Below the pieces are notes generated by a model, which worked only from the letters and a program-made list of their open reading frames with translations, did no database searches and had not been told where the DNA came from. Shown here in pieces: positions 1 to 7,993 of a DNA stretch of 64,000 bases. A program made the position numbers and the translations under genes. Numbering within the stretch: the first letter of the stretch is position 1; every line of letters starts with the position of its first letter. This DNA comes from Aeoliella mucimassa (GTDB taxonomy: Bacteria; Planctomycetota; Planctomycetia; Pirellulales; Lacipirellulaceae): NCBI RefSeq assembly GCF_007748035.1, contig NZ_CP036278.1, forward strand, positions 2,356,001 to 2,420,000, read 5' to 3'.

Positions 1-250
1 GGTGCAGGATCGGAGCGCCATTGCGGTTGAACTTGTACCGCCGCACACCCTCCACAGCTCGCCGGCGGGCTTCCTCTTCGAGCACGTTGGCCGCTTCGGC
101 CTGGGCCTGTTGGAATTGCTGGGCATAGTCTTCGTCATTCGAGAGCCAGCGGTAGTGCGTCGACACGTGCACGTCGGCGATCTTTGCCGCTTCACTGACG
201 ATCCCGCACTCCCGGTAGGCGGCTAGGAACTTGATTTGATTTTCGTTCAT
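1..250 (-). CDS. Terminase small subunit-like HTH protein (partial)
   Basis: The reading frame starts at an ATG at 250 and runs without a stop off the left edge, so the C-terminus is missing (83 codons visible). It opens with MNENQIKFLAAYRECGIVSE and continues with AAKIADVHVSTHYRWL. This is the usual N-terminal helix-turn-helix of phage terminase small subunits and of the phBC6A51-type HTH family, which bind the packaging site. An AGGAG box lies seven bases before the ATG. It follows the tape-measure-like gene by about 36 bp on the same strand. The family call rests on the HTH alone. A generic transposase-like HTH protein is the alternative. Confidence 0.55.
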   Translation of the reverse strand, partial: MNENQIKFLAAYRECGIVSEAAKIADVHVSTHYRWLSNDEDYAQQFQQAQAEAANVLEEEARRRAVEGVRRYKFNRNGAPILH

Positions 251-286
251 GGTACTTCACTCCTGTCGTGTCGCGTTGGTGTCGGC

Positions 287-1510
287 TTAGAAGATGCTGC
301 CGCCCCGTGTGAATTGATTGCTCAGTGCAGCGTTTTCAACGTCTTCCGATTTGCCTTCGAGCTTCAGAATCCGCTGCTGTTGCGTTACGATTCTGCTGTT
401 CACGGTCTCCAGTCGGTCTAGCAGAAGGTCGAGAGTTCTGTTTTGCGAGTCTTGCAGTTCGGCTTCTCTTTGTCGCAGCTCCTCGAGCTTTTGGCGTGTC
501 CCTTCCGGGTCGAGTTCTTGAATGCGAGTTTCGAGCGATTTGACGATGTCGACCTGTGTGTTGTAGTCGGTGTCTGAGCCATACAGCAGATTGGCCTTCT
601 CTTTCTTCAGCCGTTCTTGCAGGCCGACAATCTGGGCTTGCTGCGCTTCGACCACCGCCTGTTGCTCGTCGATCGCCTTTTGGTCGACACGAAACTCGTC
701 GCGACGAATGCCGATTTGCTCTTGTAGGATGTCCTTCCGCCTTTGGAAGTTCTCAAGGTATCGCTCGGCACCTGTCAGCTCGCCAATGTCTCCGCGGTCT
801 CTCGCTGCACCGATAGTCTTTTGGGTGCTGACCGTCTTCTGGATTTCGGCTTCCAACTCCGAAAGCAGTTCAGCGCGAATCTTGCTCACCTCGCCGCTGT
901 CACCTCGCTCCTGAGCCAGGCTAAGACGTTCGCGGGTAATGCCTCGATTCGCGTTTCGCTCACTCTGCAGGATCTCGCGGTACTCAAAGAACTTATCTAG
1001 CTCGTCGTTCTGGAGTCGCAGGTCTTTGGTAGCGTCTGTGATTTCTTGCTGCCACGAATGCCAGGTGGTAGCGGCAATGCTTACTGCCGTTGTGGCACCA
1101 GCGATTGCGATTCCCCACGGTCCCGCCAGCACACCACCCGCTTGTTGAAATAGGGTCGTCATGCCGCTGATTTGCTCAACACCGCCCCGCAGCGTGGAGA
1201 ACAGCCGGATCGACGGCGGAAGTGCATCGTCCATCGCCACGGCATAGAGACCGCCGGCCGATGCGAGCTTGGAGAGCCCTTCACCAAGACGGTTGGATTC
1301 TTCGCGAAGCGTCAGCAAGGAACCTTGCGACTCCGAGCTTGCGGAAGAGATTTCCTTGCTAAGCGCTTTTGTCGATTCGGTGGCTTGCTTCACTTCGTTC
1401 TTGACCGATTCAATCTCACGCTTCACAGGTCCCATGTCGGGAGCCTGCAGGTCAGCTTTGATCTGCTCCAGCTTTACTTTGACAATTACGTTGCGAATTA
1501 CGTCGGCCAT
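287..1510 (-). CDS. Phage tail tape-measure-like coiled-coil protein
   Basis: A 407-aa protein with the layout of a short tape-measure or minor tail protein. It has an N-terminal coiled coil (about residues 10-75), a hydrophobic Gly/Ala-rich stretch (about 118-145, containing AGPWGIAIAGATTAVS) and then a very long charged coiled coil rich in Glu, Gln and Arg up to about residue 395. Such proteins set tail length in siphophages and have a central membrane-active segment. The start is supported by GGAG about ten bases upstream. Its first codons overlap the end of the 78-aa gene by 13 bp, so the two are probably translationally coupled. At 407 aa it is short for a full tape measure, so a tail-fibre chaperone or other coiled-coil virion protein is possible. 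Confidence 0.5.
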   Translation of the reverse strand: MADVIRNVIVKVKLEQIKADLQAPDMGPVKREIESVKNEVKQATESTKALSKEISSASSESQGSLLTLREESNRLGEGLSKLASAGGLYAVAMDDALPPSIRLFSTLRGGVEQISGMTTLFQQAGGVLAGPWGIAIAGATTAVSIAATTWHSWQQEITDATKDLRLQNDELDKFFEYREILQSERNANRGITRERLSLAQERGDSGEVSKIRAELLSELEAEIQKTVSTQKTIGAARDRGDIGELTGAERYLENFQRRKDILQEQIGIRRDEFRVDQKAIDEQQAVVEAQQAQIVGLQERLKKEKANLLYGSDTDYNTQVDIVKSLETRIQELDPEGTRQKLEELRQREAELQDSQNRTLDLLLDRLETVNSRIVTQQQRILKLEGKSEDVENAALSNQFTRGGSIF

Positions 1511-1734
1511 GATTTCGCGATCTCCTCGAATAGGTCAGCCAGAGAGTCATAGACCTCGGCGTCTTGCTGGTGGAGGCTGAGCAGCGATGAACGCATGAGC
1601 ATCAAGGTCGAACGATCCAGAGCTTCGGGGTGCGGAGTTCGCAATAGTCGCTCTCGGCACTCTCGATGCACCTGGGCTCCGTTTCGCATCACGCTGGCTT
1701 GCTTCAGCAAAATTTTAATTGGATGGTCTGCCAC
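1498..1734 (-). CDS. Small phage-element protein, unknown function
   Basis: A 78-aa ORF beginning with GTG (MADHPIKILLKQASVMRNG) and ending inside the start of the tape-measure-like gene (13-bp overlap). It is helical and charged, with no recognisable motif. Its place directly before a tape-measure-like gene matches where tail-assembly chaperones usually lie, but nothing in the sequence proves that role. The ribosome site is weak, so the exact start is uncertain. Confidence 0.5.
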   Translation of the reverse strand: MADHPIKILLKQASVMRNGAQVHRECRERLLRTPHPEALDRSTLMLMRSSLLSLHQQDAEVYDSLADLFEEIAKSWPT

Positions 1735-1821
1735 GGGGTTTCTCGGTTGTTGCGAATCCGGGTGGCCGGGCGACTACTTGACCTAGTTTTAAGCAGCCGC
1801 CCGACCGTCCCGGAGTCTGAT

Positions 1822-2250
1822 CTAGCTGTAAGTGAGCTTTCGGGGCATCTTCGTTTTTTCACCGGTCTCGGCTTCGCCGATCTTCGTGATCGTCAGGTCT
1901 CGCATGCCATGTTTTCTGGAAGGCCATACCCCCCAAACATCGCAACTTTGTGCCCACGCCTGGTCTTCATTTTCGGCGACGACCACTGTTACCTTTTCTT
2001 CTGCACTGAAGCGACCGGAGCCAACGGCCCGGCGCAGCGTGCCAGCCACCCGCCACCGAAATCGCTGCTTTTTTAGCTCGTGTCTCGCGGCGACTTCGGG
2101 GTCCAAGCAATCTTCGAGTACCTGCTGTTTCTTCTCGCGCTCCGCAGCACGTCGCTGAAGGTCGGCTGTGTGAGCATCAACATCGGTTGGTGCAAACTTA
2201 TACTCGGGGTTGGGCAGAGTCGCGGTTGGGGTCTCAGTTTTGGCTGCCAT
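1822..2250 (-). CDS. Phage-element protein, unknown function
   Basis: I place the start at the internal ATG at 2250 (MAAKTETPTATLPNPEYKF), because CAGGAG lies about eight bases upstream. The open frame extends further up without a better site. The 142-aa product has a low-complexity N-terminus, a charged coiled-coil segment (about 35-70) and a C-terminal part with EEKVTVVVAENEDQAWAQ that could be a small alpha/beta fold. It sits between the prohead-protease-like gene and the tail-type genes, where head-completion proteins often lie. No family is recognised. Confidence 0.5.
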   Translation of the reverse strand: MAAKTETPTATLPNPEYKFAPTDVDAHTADLQRRAAEREKKQQVLEDCLDPEVAARHELKKQRFRWRVAGTLRRAVGSGRFSAEEKVTVVVAENEDQAWAQSCDVWGVWPSRKHGMRDLTITKIGEAETGEKTKMPRKLTYS

Positions 2251-2321
2251 TTTCAAACTCCTGTAGTTGGCAGTTTTCATGGTGGCCGCAAGCAAACGCA
2301 CTTGCAACCGTGAATTGATTG

Positions 2322-3341
2322 TTACCACCGCGCGTAGCTCGATGAGTCAGCATCGAGGCCGCACACGTTGGGTGCGTCGGGTAGTCGCTCTCGGCGGCCA
2401 GTGAGGATCTCGGCAAGGCCCGCTGGCGTGAGCCTGCTAATGCTCTCCGTGGTGACGATCGTGCGAGCCTCGGCAGCTCCGTCCAGTGCATCCACTAAAG
2501 CGCTCATCATGCTGCCGATCGATTCGGGTGCTCCGTCGACTAGTGGATTTCTCAGCAGCTCAGCGATTCCGTCCACGATGAGATTGATCTCTCGCTCGAC
2601 GCTTTTCGCGTCGAAGTTCCGGGTGTCTTGCTGGAGCCATTCACTGGCCATGCGAGCGATTTCCTGCACTTGGCCAATCTCGTCGGACAGCGATACCGAG
2701 TCGCCCGTTTCGTGGACTTTGGTAACCAACTTTACCAACGTTGGCTCGAGTTCCTTTGCGAGCTTCACCACTTCGTCGATGATCTCTTGGTCTGCGGAGC
2801 TTTGCGGATCGGTTCGCGTTCCTGGGTCGTTCATGGCCGCGCCTTCCATTTCGCAAAGGCTTTCGAACAAGCCGCCGCCGTGGGCCGGGTCGGTCACGAT
2901 GTCGACGGAGAAAACGTCCGAGATTGATTCGACCACTTCGATGCCGTCTTCGAAGCGGGTGCTTCCGTCGGCCACGTGAGAGAATCCAAACTGATTGCTG
3001 AAGTCGGTAGCAGCTTCGATGATGCTTTCGTAGTGCGGCGATTTCTTTCGGAGCTTCACATCGCCGTAGATGCCATCTGCGCGATTGTACGCCCTCGTAA
3101 TTGTTCCGACCCATCGGTCATAGGATCGTTCGCCGCTCGCTACACCGGCGTGGTCAAGGTAGATTTTTTTGCCTGCATACATGCCTACAGCGCCCTCGCG
3201 CGTTCGGCGTGGATAACGCCTGCCGTTTTTTGAGTGCTCGCCTAATAGTTTCGCGGCATAAAGCATACCGGCCGCTTCGTCGACCTTGGGGGCTGTAGTG
3301 GCCTTTGCGATCTCTCTCAGTCGGGTGCGTGTTGCGATCAT
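2322..3341 (-). CDS. Prohead protease-like capsid maturation protein
   Basis: A 339-aa protein. The N-terminal 170 residues resemble T4 gp21-type prohead proteases: the hallmark NGRRYPRRT segment near residue 40, then AGKKIYLDHAG, VGTITRAYNRADGIYGDVKL, a FGFSHVADG segment carrying a candidate catalytic His, and VSIDxVTDPA-like SVDIVTDPAHGGG near residue 150. In the family this region cleaves scaffold and capsid proteins during head maturation. The C-terminal half (about 175-330) is helical and acidic and could act as a fused scaffold or prohead core. GGAGAG precedes the ATG. No major capsid gene is seen next to it. The family assignment is from motif pattern only. Confidence 0.6.
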   Translation of the reverse strand: MIATRTRLREIAKATTAPKVDEAAGMLYAAKLLGEHSKNGRRYPRRTREGAVGMYAGKKIYLDHAGVASGERSYDRWVGTITRAYNRADGIYGDVKLRKKSPHYESIIEAATDFSNQFGFSHVADGSTRFEDGIEVVESISDVFSVDIVTDPAHGGGLFESLCEMEGAAMNDPGTRTDPQSSADQEIIDEVVKLAKELEPTLVKLVTKVHETGDSVSLSDEIGQVQEIARMASEWLQQDTRNFDAKSVEREINLIVDGIAELLRNPLVDGAPESIGSMMSALVDALDGAAEARTIVTTESISRLTPAGLAEILTGRRERLPDAPNVCGLDADSSSYARW

Positions 3342-3412
3342 GGGATTCGCTCTCCGATGGGGGTTGAATAGTCCTTACTGGACGCGAACAGTTTGAAAGA
3401 GTGCCCGCGTTT

Positions 3413-3796
3413 CTAGACCCGTTGTGGTTGGTGGGGTGCTTTCGTTGCACATTCAGTGGCAGTTTGCGACAGCAGCAAAGCAATCTCGCGATCTAACTCT
3501 TGATTCCGCTTGACCATGAGAAGCAAAATCTCGGTGGCCGTGCGAGCCTTGCGTTCGCTCGATGCAGGATCGTTGGCAATGAGTCCTACGGCCGCGACGA
3601 TCGCCGGGCGGTCGGCTGGGGCGATCGGCCAGTTCTCAAGGATGGCCTTTTTGAGCAATCGCAGGTCTTTGAGCTTCGACAGGTCCAGGATGGAAGGATC
3701 GCCCCCCCTCCCCCCAGTGTTGGAGGAAAGGGCAACCTGCGTATCGGTCAGTGTATCACTTTGCTGGATCATGGAAATGTTACTCAGAAAGGACAT
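3413..3796 (-). CDS. Small phage-element protein, unknown function
   Basis: I use the ATG at 3796 (MSFLSNISMIQQSD), preceded by a purine-rich AGGGGCG box, rather than the longer open frame that overlaps the upstream gene more deeply. The product is 127 aa with a disordered N-terminus and a helical C-terminal half (LRLLKKAILENWPIAP ... ATEILLLMVKRNQELDREIA). It overlaps the end of the upstream 132-aa gene by 13 bp, so it belongs to the same transcript. Proteins of this size before the capsid module are often DNA-binding, but no motif shows that here. Confidence 0.45.
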   Translation of the reverse strand: MSFLSNISMIQQSDTLTDTQVALSSNTGGRGGDPSILDLSKLKDLRLLKKAILENWPIAPADRPAIVAAVGLIANDPASSERKARTATEILLLMVKRNQELDREIALLLSQTATECATKAPHQPQRV

Positions 3797-4182
3797 GTTG
3801 CTTCGCCCCTGCGATTGGCCTCTATCGCTTCGACTCGGGCACGCTCGAAGTCGACGCCGGTTTCTTCGGCCTGCAGTCGTCGCTCGCACCGATCTGCCAG
3901 CGATGGCATTCGATGCAAGCCACCCATGGTGTGAATCTCTTGGTCGAGTACCGCGAGCCCCATTCGCTGGAGCCTTGATTGCTTCTGCTTTTGAAACGGG
4001 TTCGATCGCTGACCACTGTGTACGCGTACGGAGTGGTCAGCATGGCTTCCACGGGAGGGACCACCACCACCACGCACACCGCCCCCTAAAGGGGGCGTGT
4101 ACGGAGTGATGGTTGGACCACCATTCCGCACGCCATTCGGTACGGGCTTAAGTGTTGTACGGAGTGGTTTAAGCTGGGTCAT
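3784..4182 (-). CDS. Small unknown protein coupled to the replication ATPase; repeat-rich DNA
   Basis: The ATG at 4182 follows the TAA of the replication ATPase with no base between, a sign of translational coupling. The 132-aa product has a low-complexity Gly/Pro/Thr-rich first half and a helical, charged C-terminus (DFERARVEAIEANRRGEA). The DNA of the first half is unusual: it carries three copies of GTACGGAGTGG (plus-strand reading) and a perfect GCCCCCTAAAGGGGGC inverted repeat. The low-complexity protein segment may therefore reflect a cis-acting DNA site rather than protein function. Confidence 0.4.
   Translation of the reverse strand: MTQLKPLRTTLKPVPNGVRNGGPTITPYTPPLGGGVRGGGGPSRGSHADHSVRVHSGQRSNPFQKQKQSRLQRMGLAVLDQEIHTMGGLHRMPSLADRCERRLQAEETGVDFERARVEAIEANRRGEATCPF
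4026..4167. repeat. Direct repeats plus palindrome, possible cis site of the phage element
   Basis: The 11-bp word GTACGGAGTGG occurs at 4026-4036 and 4157-4167, and as GTACGGAGTGA at 4099-4109. A perfect palindrome GCCCCCTAAAGGGGGC lies at 4081-4096. All sit directly downstream of the DnaB-type replication gene. Iteron-like repeats next to a replication gene can mark an origin or an operator. This is inference; simple coding-sequence repetition is possible. Confidence 0.4.
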
Positions 4183-5748
4183 TTAGGGTGCCTCGGTATC
4201 CATTGAATCAATCACCAGGCGAATGCCTTCGCGGGGTGTTTTCTGGTTGCTGATGGCAACCTCGCATAGCTCAAGCTCACCCAAGTCGAGCATCGTTTCC
4301 AAAACCGCTTGCCACCTGCGGCGAGATACCTTTGACAGTTCTTGAGTTTTGGATTTGGTGAGTCCTTCAGGATGCGGGGCGAGTGCTTCGCAGACCTTGC
4401 GGCGGTCGCTTTCCATCTGCAGGCTTTCGGTGCGTGCTGCAGCTTCCTCTCGTTCGGCCTGTTCACCCTCGGCCGGGTCTCTGAGTTCAACCTGCCAGGT
4501 GCGGCCGCCTGGATCGTCTCTGCGGCCCTCACACACATCGAGCCAACGGCGAGTGCCAAATCCGGCAGAGCCCTCGGTCTTGAACCACAGCCAGTGCTGG
4601 CCGGTCTCGGGGTTCCATTCGCGGCGACGGTTGAGCATGATGAAAAACCGAGCCCACTGTTGCCAGCCGGTACCGCCGATGTCTTCCATCGTTGGTTCGG
4701 TGTAATGCTCGCCCTCGCGCTGCGGTGTCTTACGGTGATGATGAACGAATACGATCGAACAACCGGTGCGGTCGATGATCTCACTAATTGGGAATAGCAC
4801 CTCGGCCATCCTCGAAAGCTTGAAATCATCGACCCCCGCGAATGCCTTGTAGGTCGGGTCGACAAACAGGCATTCCAGGGAGAATCGATCGATGAACCGC
4901 TCAAGTTGATCTCTCCCGGCTTGGTCCACCAAATGCGGTATCTTGGTGGAAACCTGCAGGTTGAAGTTTCTCAATTCCTCGAGATTCGTCGCGTCGGAAG
5001 CCTTGGCAATGCGTCGGAAGGTCTCTTGAGCCGTCGAGATACCTGACTCCGCCGTGATGATTCCGGTGCTGCACTCTCGCTTCACTTCGTACTCGCCCAT
5101 GAATGGGGTACCGGTCGCCAGTGCAAACACCTCAGCTATGGCCAATGTCGTTTTGAGGCTCTTCGATCGGGCCGATTGCACCCCTCCCTGACCGGCGGTA
5201 ATGCAGCGATCAATGAGGAAATCCTGCTTACTCTCTATCTTGAGGAACTCCGAGAGCGGAAACGATTCCAGTTCGCTGACCGCGGGGTCTGCTTCGCGAA
5301 GAGCATCGTCTGCGAACGCATGGAGTTCACAGAGGATCTCTCGGCTCGATTTGCCGTTTAGGGCGTGCTGCCTTGCCACGCTCGCTGCGTCGTAGATGTT
5401 TCGCTTCCGTGCTGCCTCAGCAACGATCAGAGCGTAATGCTCGGCGTGAGCAGTGGTAGGCACCTTTTCGGCGATCGATGCCATGAACGCACCAAGCCCA
5501 TGGCGAAACTCAGAGTCTTGGAGGTCTCTCAGAAGTAGCACCGGATCGATCGGTTGCCCCATTCGGTGGCGACGCTCAATCGCTCGGAATAGCTCGGCGT
5601 GCTCTGGCTCTACGATACAGTGTGCGGACAACACCCGGAGCACCTTCGGGATACACCGCGCGTCCAGCAGCATGCTACCTAGTACGCATTCCGTTGCGTC
5701 GGTAGCCAGCGGGATCGCGTGTGCAGGTTGTTCCGAGACCGAAATCAT
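4183..5748 (-). CDS. DnaB-N/RecA-like replication ATPase of the phage element
   Basis: A 521-aa protein. Residues about 15-120 match the DnaB helicase N-terminal domain (ATECVLGSMLLDARCIPKVL, a replicative helicase interaction domain). Residues about 165-430 are a RecA-like ATPase of the RepA/AAA_25 type, with a degenerate P-loop GGVQSARSKSLKT (Lys199-Thr200), a Walker B-like CLFVDPTYKAF and IVFVHHHRK. The C-terminal about 90 residues look like a winged helix (HPEGLTKSKTQELSKVSRRR). It probably unwinds or loads at the element's origin. It overlaps the preceding 70-aa gene by ATGA and abuts the next gene as TAA-ATG. Confidence 0.7.
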   Translation of the reverse strand: MISVSEQPAHAIPLATDATECVLGSMLLDARCIPKVLRVLSAHCIVEPEHAELFRAIERRHRMGQPIDPVLLLRDLQDSEFRHGLGAFMASIAEKVPTTAHAEHYALIVAEAARKRNIYDAASVARQHALNGKSSREILCELHAFADDALREADPAVSELESFPLSEFLKIESKQDFLIDRCITAGQGGVQSARSKSLKTTLAIAEVFALATGTPFMGEYEVKRECSTGIITAESGISTAQETFRRIAKASDATNLEELRNFNLQVSTKIPHLVDQAGRDQLERFIDRFSLECLFVDPTYKAFAGVDDFKLSRMAEVLFPISEIIDRTGCSIVFVHHHRKTPQREGEHYTEPTMEDIGGTGWQQWARFFIMLNRRREWNPETGQHWLWFKTEGSAGFGTRRWLDVCEGRRDDPGGRTWQVELRDPAEGEQAEREEAAARTESLQMESDRRKVCEALAPHPEGLTKSKTQELSKVSRRRWQAVLETMLDLGELELCEVAISNQKTPREGIRLVIDSMDTEAP

Positions 5749-5957
5749 ACCGCTCCCCTATCTGCCAACCTCTGGCGATACATCGCGTAGAGGCCACTCA
5801 GCAGTTGGGCGGCCGCATCGATGTCGGTTTCCCCTTCGATCGCAAGTCGCGTCTCCAGTATTGCTAGCTCGATTTCGCCAACCGGTTGGGGGAATCTGCT
5901 GTTATGGCTCGCGTTTCTTCGCGTGCGGTGGTCGGGCGGGGAGGTGTGATGTACCAT
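5745..5957 (-). CDS. Small unknown protein, coupled to the replication ATPase
   Basis: The start at 5957 (MVHHTSPPDHRTRRN) gives 70 aa; a longer frame to 6011 is open but has no better ribosome site (AAAGG is near 5957). The C-terminal half is a helix-rich segment (GEIELAILETRLAIEGE then AAAQLLSGLYAMYRQR). The stop overlaps the ATPase start as ATGA, so the two are co-translated. No family is recognised. A helicase-loader accessory role is only a guess from position. Confidence 0.45.
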   Translation of the reverse strand: MVHHTSPPDHRTRRNASHNSRFPQPVGEIELAILETRLAIEGETDIDAAAQLLSGLYAMYRQRLADRGAV

Positions 5958-6016
5958 GGCAGTGCCTTTCGATTTTTGCCGGGTGCCCCACGGGTCGGGG
6001 TCGCCCGGCATTTAAT

Positions 6017-6208
6017 TCAGCTTTCCGCCCCACGCTGGGGCTTTAGAGATTCAAGCAGCTCAGCCTTTGGGTAGCGGTAGCTCCGCTCCGCTACCTTGAT
6101 GCTCGGGACCTTGCCAGACTTCGTGAGCGTTCGCAGGTGCCGAGCAGAAATCCGCAGCAGGTCCGCGGTTTCCTGGGCTGTCAGATACTCATGCGCGATT
6201 GTGGCCAT
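6017..6208 (-). CDS. Excisionase-type helix-turn-helix protein (HTH_17)
   Basis: The start at the ATG at 6208 (MATIAHEYLTAQETADLL) is chosen because GAGGAG lies about eight bases upstream; the open frame extends to 6244. The 63-aa product is one MerR/excisionase-like winged HTH (YLTAQETADLLRISARHL ... VPSIKVAERSYRYPKAELLE). Such proteins bind att sites or early promoters in integrative elements. It is one of two adjacent paralogous HTH proteins in this element. Confidence 0.7.
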   Translation of the reverse strand: MATIAHEYLTAQETADLLRISARHLRTLTKSGKVPSIKVAERSYRYPKAELLESLKPQRGAES

Positions 6209-6227
6209 GGGAAAGGCTCCTCTCGAT

Positions 6228-6425
6228 TCAGGCTTCGATTCCATCGCTTTCGACGCGTTCGATCTCCGCGAGTGGAATTCGCACCAATCGACCGTTGCGA
6301 ATAGCCTTGATGGCTCCGGTTCGAATCCGGTTGTCGATAGTGGTAACAGAGCACCCCAGCCGCTTGGCGGCTTCGATGCGAGTTAGGCTACGGCGACCGA
6401 CAGCGTGTGCATCGGCGATGAGCAT
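6228..6425 (-). CDS. Excisionase-type helix-turn-helix protein (HTH_17)
   Basis: A 65-aa protein made of a single MerR-like HTH: RIEAAKRLGCSVTTIDNRI followed by the wing AIRNGRLVRIPLAEIERVE. It lies 19 bp upstream of the second HTH gene, so the two form a pair at the head of the replication operon. It probably acts as an excision factor or early-gene regulator. The sequence alone cannot say which of the two does which. Confidence 0.7.
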   Translation of the reverse strand: MLIADAHAVGRRSLTRIEAAKRLGCSVTTIDNRIRTGAIKAIRNGRLVRIPLAEIERVESDGIEA

Positions 6426-6510
6426 TGTTCTCTCCTGGAGCGGGTTTGCTTAATAACCAGCGGCTAGTGAAGTGGCCCGAGAAGCAACAACAACTCGCAG
6501 GCACATAAGG

Positions 6511-6548
6511 AAAGAAAAAGGGCCGTGAAATCGATGAAATCACGGCCC
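6511..6548 (-). terminator. Rho-independent terminator after the 306-aa gene
   Basis: On the minus strand a perfect nine-pair stem GGGCCGTGA/TCACGGCCC (6520-6528 with 6540-6548) with an 11-base loop is followed by TTTTTCTTTCC. A second hairpin, CCCTGTA-TT-TACAGGG, lies at 6573-6588, between this one and the end of the gene. Together they should stop transcription from the 306-aa gene before the HTH pair, giving that operon its own promoter in about 6430-6510. Confidence 0.8.
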
Positions 6549-6618
6549 GCTGAGAGTGTAGAGAAGAAATGGCCCTGTATTTACAGGGGGAAAATAATCT
6601 CGGAAAATTGGATTTTCA

Positions 6619-6646
6619 GTGAAAACGCTGTGAAAACGTGAAAACG
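6619..6646. repeat. Three short direct repeats GTGAAAACG
   Basis: GTGAAAACG occurs at 6619-6627, 6630-6638 and 6638-6646, immediately downstream of the stop codon of the 306-aa gene. The tight spacing could be an operator or iteron for one of the element's HTH proteins, or chance in an A-rich stretch. Confidence 0.3.
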
Positions 6647-6647
6647 A

Positions 6648-7568
6648 TCAGGCAATTTTGTCCGTGTCTGCGCCTTCAATGTACGAGGTACCAAATGATT
6701 TCCCGTCCCCGTCGTAGTCCTTAAGCATGTGCATAATCCGTTGACCATCCATCCCGTCATACTGTGCTTTTCCGCCGAACACATCTTTGATTAGCCGACT
6801 GACCGTAGCCCCAGAAGCTTTTGATCCGTGGGCAATGGCCTCCAAAGACAGTGTAGCGGGCCAAGGCTCGCCGGATTCCTTGGTGTGATATTCCCGTAGA
6901 AATGAGAGCACCTGTTCTCTCGGTACTGTCATTCGCGGCAATGAGTATTCCTCTGGAGAATGCGTGCTGTGAAACTCAAATCGAAGAGCACTTATATCGA
7001 GCCGGCATGCAAACAGCGTGGCACGATAGCCATCCCAAAGCTCGTATGGATGAGATTCAGACGACAATTGGAGCATGCGTTCGGGATGCGTGGGAATCCG
7101 CAGGATCCCCTTGGATGATATGCTTTCGTTCTCCCTAGGCCACTCAACCAACCGATCCAGCACGGTGCGAAGCAGCCAAGCCCTCCAGGGAGTTTTGCCG
7201 GTATGCCTGTCAAGCAATTCGAGCACTCGGGATGGCAGTTGAGCCAAGACCGAATTGGCCGTTCTCACTTCGAAGTAGAGGCTGTTTACAGATTCAGCTA
7301 GGTATTTGCTTGTACTGCTGATCAGGTCCAACCGATCTGGATCAGCAAGTTCGTCAAACTGATCATCATCAAAGCGGCTTGCCATATCCACTACACGTCC
7401 ATCCAGCCCGAATTTCAGTGTGTTACTCGAATTCGCACCCTCAAGTAGCCGTAGATCTTCGGCAATTGCCTGCAAGTGAAGCTCGATGTTTAGAAAGCTA
7501 TCCGAGAGAGACAATGCGGCGTCGAGTTCATCCACCAGCTTGGGGCGTTGTGCCTTTTTCTTCGCCAT
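6648..7568 (-). CDS. Unknown 306-aa protein of the phage element
   Basis: The protein starts MAKKKAQRPKLVDELDAALS. It is acidic and mostly helical in the first half and has no membrane segment or signal peptide. Around residues 215-280 the pattern VPREQVLSFLREYHTK ... TLSLEAIAHGSKASGATVSRLI looks like a winged helix, so DNA binding is plausible. It has its own terminator and lies between the possible integrase tail and the HTH pair, as accessory or defence genes often do in such elements. No family is recognised and no catalytic motif is seen. Confidence 0.6.
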   Translation of the reverse strand: MAKKKAQRPKLVDELDAALSLSDSFLNIELHLQAIAEDLRLLEGANSSNTLKFGLDGRVVDMASRFDDDQFDELADPDRLDLISSTSKYLAESVNSLYFEVRTANSVLAQLPSRVLELLDRHTGKTPWRAWLLRTVLDRLVEWPRENESISSKGILRIPTHPERMLQLSSESHPYELWDGYRATLFACRLDISALRFEFHSTHSPEEYSLPRMTVPREQVLSFLREYHTKESGEPWPATLSLEAIAHGSKASGATVSRLIKDVFGGKAQYDGMDGQRIMHMLKDYDGDGKSFGTSYIEGADTDKIA

Positions 7569-7726
7569 CCTTCATTCCTTTCAAGTAACCACCCCAGCCG
7601 CGGTGCTGGGCGAAAGGAAGATACCCAGCGCGGCGGCCGACGGCAGGAGCGACCTGCCTAGGTGGGAGTTCTCAGCCTGGTGGCCGCCAGGCGTTCCACC
7701 GATTTTACCAACTCGGCAGGATCTGC

Positions 7727-7993
7727 CTACACTCGCGGCGAGCCTTCACGCGCGGCAATTGAGAGAATCTCGGCTCGAGCGGATTCCGAAAGATGCGGCC
7801 AGGATTCGATGAGATTGGCCAATTTCGGGAACTGTGCCACGCTTTTTGCAACGCTGCTTGAGAAAACGCCTAGTTCCCGGTGATTATCGCCTTGTTCGAC
7901 TCCCCTACGGGGTACTCTTACACATGGCTCTCTGCCATGTGAGTTCCAAGAAGTGACTGTTTTTAGTGCTTCTTGGCGATTTGTGGGGCCCAC
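7727..7993 (-). pseudogene. Possible C-terminal remnant of an integrase
   Basis: An 88-codon frame. The last 40 residues (SVAKSVAQFPKLANLIESWP then HLSESARAEILSIA) resemble the short helical tail I associate with planctomycete element integrases, where an x-LA-x-LI-x-WP-x-LP motif ends the protein. No catalytic R-H-x-x-R-Y region is found upstream in any frame on this strand. The first half of the frame (KTVTSWNSHGREPCVRVPRR) looks non-native. I read it as the debris of a deleted integrase at the element edge. A small free-standing gene is the alternative. Confidence 0.3.

Noticed and set aside
7880-7925. T-arm-like TTCGACTCCCC sequence suggesting a tRNA end
   Set aside because: No matching T stem, acceptor stem or anticodon arm can be built around it.
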